Origin: Mesocentrotus franciscanus
Lineage: Eukaryota > Echinodermata > Echinoidea > Camarodonta > Strongylocentrotidae
Direction: 5' to 3'
DNA length: 64,000 bases
NCBI GenBank assembly: GCA_037976565.1
Contig: CP137667.1
Coordinates: forward strand, 1,727,390 to 1,791,389
The notes under the pieces were generated by a model. The model had not been told where the DNA came from and did not search any database. It saw nothing but the letters and a program-made list of their open reading frames with translations. Both the position numbers and the translations under genes were made by a program. Position 1 is the first letter of the stretch. Every line of letters begins with the position of its first letter. Shown here one piece after another: positions 49,301-61,800 of this stretch.

Positions 49301-52300
49301 CGTTGTGTGGATGTGGTTTAGATCAAACGGCCACATGATTCCTGCATCAAATGGATTCTGTGCTGTTCTAAGGCCTACGTGTGATCAATGTATGTTATAC
49401 TGTATTTGGTAATTTAAAATCACGGTGGGGTTTTTGTTCCTTCCCTCTGCATCTTCCATTCTTTTTTTTCTACTCTCTCTCCCTTTTCTTTGTCTCTCTC
49501 TCAATCACCCAAAACAGGAAAGATTGTTAAAATCCTCAATTTGTCTCCAAACTCAACGTTAACCCTCTGTGGTTTTCTTTTGTAATTATATGTGTTTTAT
49601 TCATGCATGTATGCTTATTTAGTTATGAGCATTATGAGTGAAAATGAATTACATTACATTAATACGCCATTGGTTAATATTCTTCTGATAGATCGCGCAA
49701 TTTGTTTAATTATATCCAATACATCATTTAACTCTATTAGTTAAACTTGATCTGGTTTATCATTCGCTATATAATATACTCTGATAGACAAATGATCAAA
49801 CTAAATCATATCTAGTAATACATAATAATAATAATAATAATAATAGGCATTTCTATAGCGCCGTCTATCTAGAAATTCTAATCCGAGGCGCATTTATTAT
49901 TAACCCGGCTTTAGCCTAGCTGCCATTACAGCGCTCCAGCATTTCAAGGAATTAATTCCTGCCATGTACCCATTTACATCACCTGGGTTGAGTGTGGTAA
50001 ATGTAGATCAATGTCTTGCCAAAGGACATTAGTTCCGCGGCGAGACTCAAACCGCGGACCTTGTGATCGACAGTCCGGCGACATCAATGATACATCATTG
50101 GTTAAACCCTTGAATAATTTGAGTCACCATTGGTTACATTACATCCGACATACCATTGGGGAACCTAATGAGTTAATAATACGTAAGTCGTTTGATCTGA
50201 TTCGTGATAGGCCAAACGTAATCTGCAATGATAGTGGATACTTTATTCTGAAACGCCATTGGTTAATCTTGATCTGATACGCTATTGCTGAAACATAACC
50301 CGGTCTGCAATGGTTAAAGATAATCTCAAACGCTATGATTCGTCATTGGTTTAACTGTCTTAATGATTAGGTTTAATATAAACGTAGTTGTTTACAAGTA
50401 ATCTTCTACGTCATAGTTTAATTTACATTAGGGACTTTTAGATTTGCACGACGAGAACGTGGACTGCTACGTTGACATCCTTTTAAGGCAATGTGATGTC
50501 CGTTTAAGGCACTGCCGGGCACTGCCACACAAATGTCACACGTGGCAGTCCACGTTCTCGTCGTGCAAATCTAAAAGTCCCTATTTACATTGAAGTACGG
50601 TTGAACGATATACATGTTTCTTGCCATTGAATACCAACCGAACTCTTTACTTCTTTCCTAATCTCTCTCAGATGTAAACGCTCAGTCATACATCGACACG
50701 AGAGGTAAATATACAGATAATCAAGCTTTCTTTCTCCGGATATTCAGTTCTTACCATTGTAATAATATATCCTTTCAAGAACCTAGCTAGAAGTCAGTCT
50801 ATGTTGTTTCTTATGCAGTAAGTATTGCTGTATGGACTAGCAACAAATCTTATTAATAAGAATCTGGAAGAAAGGGATTGATGAAAACATTCAACTGTTA
50901 CATTAAGAAAACATTCAATAAATAGACGCGATGAAAGTAGTAATAAGATAGGCCTACAGTACAACTGGTAAATCGGTTATATTCAATTTCTACAGTGCCT
51001 CTTTAAAAAACATAGTTTAAACACTGAGAGAGCAACGCTGTTGGGATAAAACAAATTGATAAATTGTATGATGACACATCCATAATGCCAAATGACTAAT
51101 ATGTCAATAGAATTTATAAGATGATGACGTGGATCCTAATTAAATGATTGGTTGAAAGCGTCCACGTGACCAGGCATTTATTTTGCCTAACGAGTAATTT
51201 GGATAATGACCGGTCATTATCAACATCATGTTATAAAACATCATTTTATAATTGTATACTAACTACCTTCAATGACGTTTCCTTCTATTGGTGAAGGACC
51301 GAAACTAGGTAATTATACAAAGCTAACGCATGTCTCATTCTTTTATCCAGGCTCTGGTATATTTATATCAAGCGGGGATTCCTACACCATAGCCTCACCC
51401 AACTTCCCTCAAAACCATCCTCCTTACCTGACGAGGATCTGGCTTATTAAACTCCCTCAACCTGATTGTCAACTTACCATCGATTTCGACAATTTTACAA
51501 CAAGGTCGGATTCTGACAAGGTAAATGAACTTTCATTCATCCTGCACTTTACTGAATGATAATCTGAGGCAATGTCGTAGCGTGAGTCTTGTTGTGGGCG
51601 GGCGGAATGGGGACAGGGTGCACCGGTCTTAAGATACTAATTCTATAATCCCATCAAGAGTTTCCTTGTAACTTTTAGTCAACTGAAAGATTCTCTTATG
51701 CCCTCTTTATAAACCAAGTCTCTGATTATGGACTGAATTTAAAACAGTTTTTTGTTTGCTTTTTTTTTTTTGGTTCGAATCTAAATATAAATATACTTTA
51801 ATATTAGAGAGTCATTTTAACTCTGTTGTCATGGAATTTCCTATATTGAATTTTTTTTACGATTTGAGAAATACAGAAAGGGAAATGCAACTGGGGGATA
51901 GGGTTTCATTTTATGTCTGGATGGGCATTGGTTGCCTATAATCTCTTTTTTTTCCTTCAAATGGGGGCATCCAGGGGCGGATCCAGCCGGCGGCAAGGGA
52001 GGGGGCCTAAAAAGGGGCCCACTTCGTGCGAAAATGTGAAAATCGTGCCGGTCGATTTTTCGCTCAGTGGGGTAGTGAGCAAAAAAATTTTGGCACCCGA
52101 AAAAAAAAGGGTAATTTTTTCCACCGCCACCCCTTGGGCGCCAGGGGAGGGGGCCCAACTTCAAAAAAGGGTGTTTTTACCTGTTTTTTTCTAGGGAGGG
52201 CCCGGGCCCCGGTCCCCCCCTGGATCCGCCACTGGGGGCATCATCCCTTATTCTTTCTTAAACCGTCATTGCGTCATTAAACTCTGTAGTTAAGTTTAGA

Positions 52301-53448
52301 ACTGTTTAGGTGAACGCAAAGCGTACCTCCTTATGCTCATGGAATGTATTTATAATTATTATCGCGAATGGGATCCATTTATTTAACTTTTTCTTCACAC
52401 TCTCTTCATTCATTCACATAGCTTGAGATCAGTTCATCTGCTTCATTAGACACCGTTCGTGCTGTCTTATATGGTGACGTCATAAAGGAACCAATAAACA
52501 TCACATCAGACTATGTTCTGATTCGGTTCGAAGCTAGGGGCTATGGCCCTGATATCAGCAGAGGATTCAAAGCTCATTTATACGCCGACTGTGAACCAGG
52601 TAATTGATCAGATATGATAACATGACATCGTCTTTTCAGAGCCAGAAGGGCCGCTGTGTAACTGTTTATGAGTTAACGCTTTTCTTGCTCCAAACAGACG
52701 ATATGTTCTAGAGCAATCTACCTGATGATTGTGATCCGACCGGGTGCGTAAAGCCTCTTTTATAGATCGGATACCATGACATGAAATTATAGCTAGTCAC
52801 CTATATTCTAATATTAACATGGATTTTCGTGGTATACGTGACTGATGTGTATTAAAACAGTCTATTGTAAGTCAGCCTAAGTCAATTCAGGTCAGGTTGA
52901 TTTATATTCATCATGCACTACCACTCATACACAGACCCGCATCCAGCCCCAAACACACACACACACACACGCAACACACACGCACACACATACACGCAAA
53001 CCCATACAGTCACACTTCTAGCAAAAAAAAATTATATCAATAAATTTCGCGTCTCATAAAATATGAGTCAAGGAAGAGTATGAAGATCACTATTTTGACA
53101 TGTTTGATAACGATCCGTCTCCTGAGAGAATTAGCAAGAAGTATGATATTACATTCTTGTTGAAATAATAAAACAATTAATTAGGGAAGGCACATTTCTA
53201 ATCAACTCGTATTAATCTCTTCCCAAACAGATGTTACTCAGCCGTATGTTGATGTAATCGGTAAGTAAAACATTACTTCTACATCTCTCAATGATCCAAG
53301 TGTGTAAAAGTGTTGAATGTTGAAAGTTAATTTTGTGAATGGTAATAATATATATATATATATATATATATATCTCTAAAGCGCTTTGAGAGGGCATTCG
53401 GTCCTGAAAAGCGCTATATAAGAACTAGCTATTATTATTATTTATTAT

Positions 53449-53484
<36 letters not shown>

Positions 53485-56400
53485 GTGTAAACTTTATATA
53501 GAGCGCACACACCGTCCAGGGACGCTCATAGCGCTAGCCCAGCAACAGTTCTCTTTAATACAACTAAAATAAATGTTTATTTGATAATAGAGTTATACCA
53601 TCAGAAACTCAAAACAAAATTGCAACATTTGTATCACCCATTTCAATCCTCAGCTCCACCCGGTGCATACGCATGTGAAGGATAGTCTATTATCTTTGAG
53701 AAATAAGATTTGTAATTATTGTTTTGTGAGTGCCATTGATGGAATTCCATGAACGGGGATTTACCTCTACGTCCCCTAGTGATAATGAATATATAAACTT
53801 CTCCTATATGATTGAGTTTATCTAGGCTTTATTAACATTTACGAAATTATCCCAAATTAGGGAATAACTGCGCGTTCTAATGTATGAAGACACATTCATC
53901 AGTGCTGACTGATGATGCCCACTTTGCGACTGTAATACTTTTAGTTTCCATTGCTAATTAAAGATTTTGTTTCAAGTTTTCTTTACTTTTCGGATCGATG
54001 ACCTAATATAACCGTATTTTTACGTATTAGGATAAAAATGTAAGCAGAGCAGATTTAGTTTCTCGTTGTGAATTGATTTATGTTAAATGCATTTGAATAA
54101 AATCTCCTTTATGATATAGTTGTTTGAAATGTTTTTACTCATACAGGTTCCAATGTAACTATGTCGAGTGGAGATACGTATTACATCGCTTCACTCAGCT
54201 ATCCATATAACAACTATCCTAGTTCACAGAATGTGATGTGGAGATTCTTTCTACCCGAACCAACCTGTCACCTATCCATTGAATTCAAAGACTTTCAAAT
54301 TGGAAGTTACCATCATCATAAGGTTGGTATCATGGCTACATTGGCCTTTCATTATAGTCATATGACTTATTATTAAGACATTCCCATACCTCTATAGTTT
54401 CATCTGTCCCGTACCCCTACATTACGTTTTATACTGCAGGCTCAAAATTCCGTGAGATTGCTTGTCTTTATTATCCCCTCGCCGACGAAGTCGGGGATAT
54501 AGAAACGCCGCTGTCCGTCCTTCCGTCCGTTCGTAACAAATTTGGTTTCCGATCAATAACTTTAGTAATGTTTGACGGATTTTAATAAAGTTTGATATGA
54601 AGGTACATAATATAAAAATACAGGCTAAGTTTGATTTCGGAGAATGTAGGTCAAAGGTCAAAGGTCATAGCTCATTAGATATGCCAATTTGGTTTCTGTT
54701 CGATAACTTTAGTAATGTTTGACGGATTTTAATCAAATTTGATATGAAGGTACATGGTATCAAAACACAGCCTAAGTTCAATTTCCGAGTATGTAGGTCA
54801 AAGGTCATAGCTCATTAAATATGCGAATCTGGTTTCCTATCGATAACTTTAGTAATGTTTGACGGATTTTAATCAAATTTGATATGAAGGTACATGGTAT
54901 CAAAACAGAGCCTAAGTTCAATTTCCGAGGATGTAGGTCAAAGGTCATAGCTCATTAAATATGCGAATCTGGTTTCCTATCGATAACTTTAGTAATGTTT
55001 GACGGATTTTAATCAAATTTGATATGAAGGTACATGGTATCAAAACAGATCCTAAGTTCAATTTCCGAGGATGTAGGTCAAAGGTCATAGCTCATTAAAT
55101 ATGCGAATCTGGTTTCTGCTCGATAACTTTAATAATGTTTGACGGATTTTAATCAAATTTGATATGAAGGTACATGGTATCAAAACACAGCCTAAGTTCA
55201 ATTTCCGAGTATGTAGGTCAAAGGTCATAGCTCATTAAATATGCGAATCTGGTTTCCTATCGATAACTTTAGTAATGTTTGACGGATTTTAATCAAATTT
55301 GATATGAAGGTACATGGTATCAAAACACAGCCTAAGTTTGATTTCGGAGTATGTAGGTCAAAGGTCAAAGGTCATAGCTCATTAAATATGCGAATCTGGT
55401 TTCTGTTCGATAACTTTAGTAATGTTTGACGGATTTTAATCAAATTTGATATGAAGGTACATGGTATCAAAACACAGCCTAAGTTCAATTTCCGAGTATG
55501 TAGGTCAAAGGTCATAGCTCATTAAATATGCGAATCTGGTTTCCTATCGATAACTTTAGTAATGTTTGACGGATTTTAATCAAATTTGATATGAAGGTAC
55601 ATGGTATCAAAACACAGCCTAAGTTCAATTTCCGAGTATGTAGGTCAAAGGTCATAGCTCATTAAATATGCGAATCTGGTTTCCTATCGATAACTTTAGT
55701 AATGTTTGACGGATTTTAATCAAATTTGATATGAAGGTACATGGAATCAAAACACAGCCTAAGTTTGATTTCGGAGTATGTAGGTCAAAGTTCATAGCTC
55801 ATCAAATATGCGAATCTGGTTTCCGATTGATAACTTTAATAATGTTTGACGGATTTTAATCAAATTTGATATGAAGGTACATGGTATCAAAACACAGCCT
55901 AAGTTCAATTTCCGAGTATGTAGGTCAAAGGTCATAACTCATTAAATATGCGAATCTGGTTTCCTATCGATAACTTTAGTAATGTTTGACGGATTTTAAT
56001 CAAATTTGATATGAAGGTACATGGAATCAAAACACAGCCTAAGTTTGATTTCGGAGTATGTAGGTCAAAGGTCATAGCTCATTAAATATGCGAATCTGGT
56101 TTCCGATTGATAACTTAAGTAATGTTTGACGGATTTTAATCAAATTTGATATGAAGGTACATGGAATAAAAACACAGCCTAAGTTCAATTTCCGAGTATG
56201 TAGGTCAAAGGTCATAGCTCATTACAAAAGCGAATCTGGTTTCCGATCGATAACTTTAGTAATGTTTGACAGATTTTAATGAAATTTGATATGAAGGTAC
56301 ATGGTATCAAAACACAGCCTAAGTTCGATTTCGGAGTATGTAGGTCAAAGGTAAAAGGTCATAGCTCATTAAATATGCATAAACACCTAATTATAAATGT

Positions 56401-58836
56401 GAAAATGTGGTTAAGTTCCTTGCCTAGTAATATAATAGTAAAGTCTAATGGAGGTAACTTGTTCTGACGTATATAGGCCATTTGTACCCTGCGAGGGGAT
56501 ATGCTACGCTTTGCGTTGACTTTTCTAGTTTTAATTTAATTTAGAATTCTATACTAGTACAAAGTTTGGTATGATGATACTTCGAATGATGAAGCGTCTT
56601 ATATAATTTCCAATAACATGACAAGCCTGATGGAAATGGATGAATTGTAGATTATTCAGTTACAGCGCATTCGTCCTTTCCATTACAAGTTAGGTAATAA
56701 ACAATCGCTATTGAGGGACAAATAGTGTCCTCCGTTAGTGGGATAAGTCCTGCATCTGTGGAAACGCCTGTCCTGCATTAAAGTCTTGCTACTCACTGCG
56801 AACCTGCCTTGAAAGTGTCTAAGAATGACTTGTTCGATCTAGTCTATATTTCTTCATTAATTGTTAACCACTGATATTCCTTGAACAAAAAAATATGTAA
56901 GGCTATCCCCAAGGGACGTTTATGATAATAATAGTATTTGATTTTTAACGCGGAAATAACCGAATCTGTCAGTCAAGGCGCGACAATAATGAATATGCAA
57001 GTTACATAACAATTCTAATAGTCAGATTATGGAAACTGCAGATAACGTAAAATACTTTCACAAATTTTAAGGTTAACTTTTTATAGAAATGTGTATGTGA
57101 GCATGGAACATGGGTCATACGTGTTCATTGATGCTGAACTTTTCTCGTTGTCGGAGGACATCCACAATCCCTCAATATAGGGTGTCTCCATGAAAGTTAC
57201 ACGACCTATCGTTCTACTTTACAGGTTTCAATCAGTATATCCGGATCCCTTGATGACACCCTCGTTGACTTATCTGGTGACGTCATACCAGATAATATCA
57301 CACTTATATCTGACGACGTCATAATCCATTTCAGTACGAACCTTTAACAGGCAACCGGGGTTTCAAAGCTTACATTTCTGCGTACTGTGTACCGGGTAAG
57401 TGGCGCTCCTGGAGGCGTCGTAGTACAGTGGTTCATTCACTTGACTGTCAATCCAAGGGTTGAGGTTTCTAATTCAAGCCCGGCACTAATGTCCTTTGCA
57501 AGAAATTAAACCACATTTGCCACTCTCCAACCAGGTGTAAATGGGTACCGGTGATATTAGGGCAATACTATTTTCAGGGCCCGTAGAAGGGCATTATCTA
57601 TAATGATGTGGCTACCTGGGTAAATTAGACCCAATTATCGTTCATTATTAATCTAGAACTAAAGAGGTTTTTGTGTCACATATAGATTTACCAAAGTTCG
57701 ATTCGACAGGGACGGTAAGCAGGACACGCGCTATGCCGATAGTGCAAAGATTATTCTCTATTCTTTAATGGAGATATTATTTGCACAACACTCAACATAA
57801 TCATCTAAAATACAGATTCAAATAATCATTTACCAACTTAAAATAATTCTGATTGAAATTATAGTCACAGATTAATTCATAATTTATTAACCAATGTAGG
57901 AATTTAAAAAAAGAGTAATTCAAATTGTTTATTTTGTCTTTTTAGCCTCATAGTATTCCTTTATGTTCACGTTGATAAGATTACCTTCTCATGGAAATTA
58001 CAGACGCGTAGCCAGGGGGGCGGTGGGGCCGGTCGCCCCTCCCCCCAAACAAAACAAAAAACGCCCGCCAAAGAGAGAGAGAGAGAGAAGAGAAAAAAGG
58101 GAGAGGACGTAGGAAGAAAAAGGAGCAGACAAAGACAAGAGTCGAGAACGGTACAACGAGTTGTCTTCTTTCACTAACAATTTAATGAAACGTCAAAGCT
58201 TCCGTGCTTCGCGCGGGAGGGGGAACTGAATTCAGACAAGGTCGAGTCATCTCATCTCTCTAATAATTTGATTCCCTCCTCCCTGCACCCCTAGGGAGCG
58301 TGCTCACTACCGCCACCCCTAAAATTAAAACCTAGCTACGCGCTTGGGAAATTAATATTACTTTCTTAACTTCAACCACATACAGGTGCTACTCCAGAAC
58401 CTTCCATTGATGAACAAGGTTAGTCATGTGTATCTTCTCATTTATAACAATTAGACAGAGATTAGGAGAAATTGACTGATTTTTTTCTTCTTCATGATTT
58501 CTCTTCATGTTCATTATTGCCGACCATTTTAAAGTAAATGAATATGAAGCAGATAAGATTAATCTCATAATCATAGAGATACAAAAAATAAATGCATATA
58601 AATGCATAGTAAAGGAAAGGGAATTATGACATATTGATGTAAAGATAAGTAGAGAAACGGGGGAAAGAAAATGTACATCATTATCAGCAATATGTAAAAT
58701 CCTGTATCTTTCAGTGCATTTCAGTTTTGTCAACTTATTTTGTTTAAGTGGTAACATCAGCCCCTCTACTTATAATAAAATATTCCATCGCTTCCCCAAC
58801 TATCCTTGGTGAGGAAGATATACATATATATAGAAG

Positions 58837-58882
<46 letters not shown>

Positions 58883-61800
58883 CTGTATATATATAGAGAG
58901 AGAGAGATATATATATATAGAGAGAGAGAGAGAGACAGAGGGGAGAGTAAGGGAGAGAGTATGATCTAAAGGAGTGTTAAATGTTAGAGTGAATCTTTGC
59001 ACGCATAATGTTGACGCCAAGTAGTCCGTCGCTTCCCTTACTATAGGTGAGGGAGAGAGAGAGGGAGAGGGGAAATGAGAGAGAAAGACAGAGAGAGAGA
59101 GAGAGGGGGGAGGGAGAGAGCGAGCCATATTTAATGCAGATACTTCCAAACAACCTATTTTTGTATAGGTGGTAACATCAGCCTCTCTGATGGTGACAGG
59201 TACTCCATCGCTTCACCCAACTACCCTTATGAAAATTATCCTGAAAGTCAAGATATCACGTGGTCTATCTATCTTACGCATCAAGGATGTCAACTCAGCA
59301 TCACATTTCAAGATTTCCAAACGGAAGAAGTGTATGACAAGGTCAGTATAGTATATCAAAAAGATGGATCTAGTTAGTTTCAAAATAAGTAACGTTTATT
59401 TTCCTTCAGAAATTCCTTTTAAATATGCTAATTAATCAGGGTAACCATGGTAACATGGGTGTAACTTAAAACAATAATAATACAAAAAGGAAGGCGAGGC
59501 AGGATCTCGTATCAGCTACGCCTTAGTTTACACTACGAAATACGTCATTTTGCCCTTCAATTATTCTAAATTAATCATGAGAACAAAAACATCCAATTCA
59601 ATTTCAAAGAAAATATCAAACTGAAACGGTTTTTCCACTGGGTCCGTATCAAGTTGAGACAATTTAGAAGCAGGAGTATTTTTTCCTCTATGTTTCATAT
59701 AAATTTTTGATTATTTCATTAGAATCCTTTACAATAAAATCAAACTAAGATGTACTTCAAGGCATTCACGTTTAGTGAGGTTATGATTAGAAGGTAAAAA
59801 CATCAATTTCTTGGATACTTACTCTTTTGAACCGATTTTGTGACATAAACTTTCACATATCAAGTTTGTGTTCTTGTTTTTTAGAGAAAGTAATGTTTTT
59901 AAATACCTGATATACATGTATCTCAAATCTCAGGTTTACATCAGTACGCAGGACACAGAAGATGTCTATACTGGTGACGTCATTCCCGACCCTGTAAACG
60001 TCACATCATACTATGTCGTCATCCGTTTTACCAGTGACGCCTTGACAGGAGATGAAGGGTTTAGAGCGAACCTCCAAGCGCAATGTGATGAAGGTATGAG
60101 ATGCAAAAAATAACAGATGCAAGGGTTTTATAAAACAAACAAATGAAAAATGGAGTTATCATGTAATGTCATAATCAAGATAAATATAGATCTAAATCGG
60201 TCAAGAAAGCAATCAACAAAACAAAAGGGGGGAAAACAATATTTTCAAATGTTTTTACAGGCCTGGGTCGAAATATAAAACTGTTCATGCCACATTGGTT
60301 TAAAAGGAAGCACGGACCGGTTACCCCCTCCGTATGCCCCTTCCCTAAAAAAAAAAAATCCGTAACTGCATATAGATCTACCTACATTTTGCTACGCTCG
60401 CTTGTATTTATAGATGATATAATTATAATACTCATCAAACGTCTTTTCATTCTTCCGTTATGAGAATGTGATTATAACCCCATCAGGATTGGATTTTTTC
60501 CTCTTTATAAGATGTAATTTTTCGCACTGCGACCTCACAAATGTTAAAAATTTTCCTCGCTTGCTTCGCTCGCTCGCAAATCAATTTTCAGACCATCACA
60601 CCCAACTGCAAAGCATGATGCTTAAGCAATATCTTGTATGGTGTATAAAAAGAAACAAATATTTGAATCATCCCTGATAATGTAATCACAATGTAGGAGT
60701 ATATACAATGTATCAAGAATTATATGATAGAAAAAAAAGAGAAGGGAAATAAAGGGATAGAATAAAATGTAGAAAGAATATTTTTTAAAGACTGACATAT
60801 AAAGAATAAAACTTAATAGGATGGAAATTACAAGGAATGATGGAAATTTAGAAAGAGAAGATGAATTGTGGGAAACACAAAACAAATTATAGAAGAAAAG
60901 GGGAAAAGGGAGAAATGCAGAAACAGAGTATATTATAGGCATAATCGAAAATTGAGGTTGAATGCACCAGAGGAATTAACAATCAACATAAAGATGGGGA
61001 AGATGAATTGCGGAAAATATATATTTATATTGTAGGCCTAGCAAAAAGGACGAATAAAGGGGGGGGGGGATGAAGGGAGAGAAAGAATCAAAGATGTAGA
61101 AGAACGATTTTAAAAAAAAGACATAAGAAGACATAAGAAGATGAAATTGGGAAACCAACAAAGAATATCGTAATGATTACATGATGTAATTAAAAAAAAT
61201 AATACTAATAATAAAAAACGTCCCCATTTTAAAGCCGAATTGAAGACACCATTAAAAAAAATTGGCCTAGCGAGCCGTGACCCGAATGTTTTCCAGCGCG
61301 CCGCGACCCGAGTGTGTAGCATAAGCCATTCAAACCAGGGGGTATGCTTTAGTATATACCGTCAGTACTAGTAGTTCAAAGTCTTGTTTGCGCTATTCAT
61401 TTTGCCTTCACTTTTTGTCCGTTGGAACCTTTTATAGCGCGTCAAAGATCGAACCAGTTGTTGATGCTGACCTATAAGTCATAAAAATGACGCCTGCCTT
61501 CCTCGTGTTCATTGGACTGAAGGGCGTCATTGGTCAATGAACTCTTCCAGAACTAATCGAGAACTCACAACATTTCTTATCATTGTCTTCTAGGTGCTAC
61601 AACACCGGTCCCATCTACACCATCTTTAGTAGTTCCCATACAGCAGAATGTAACGAAAGGTACAACGGGTGAGCTTCTCCGCCGCTCCTACGCCATCACA
61701 GACCGGGGAATGGTGCACATGTTCCGTGGGTGGGTCGATGTACAGGGCCAGGGCGCCCCCAACGATTTCTGCAGGTACAGTGATCATCATTTGTCTCTCC

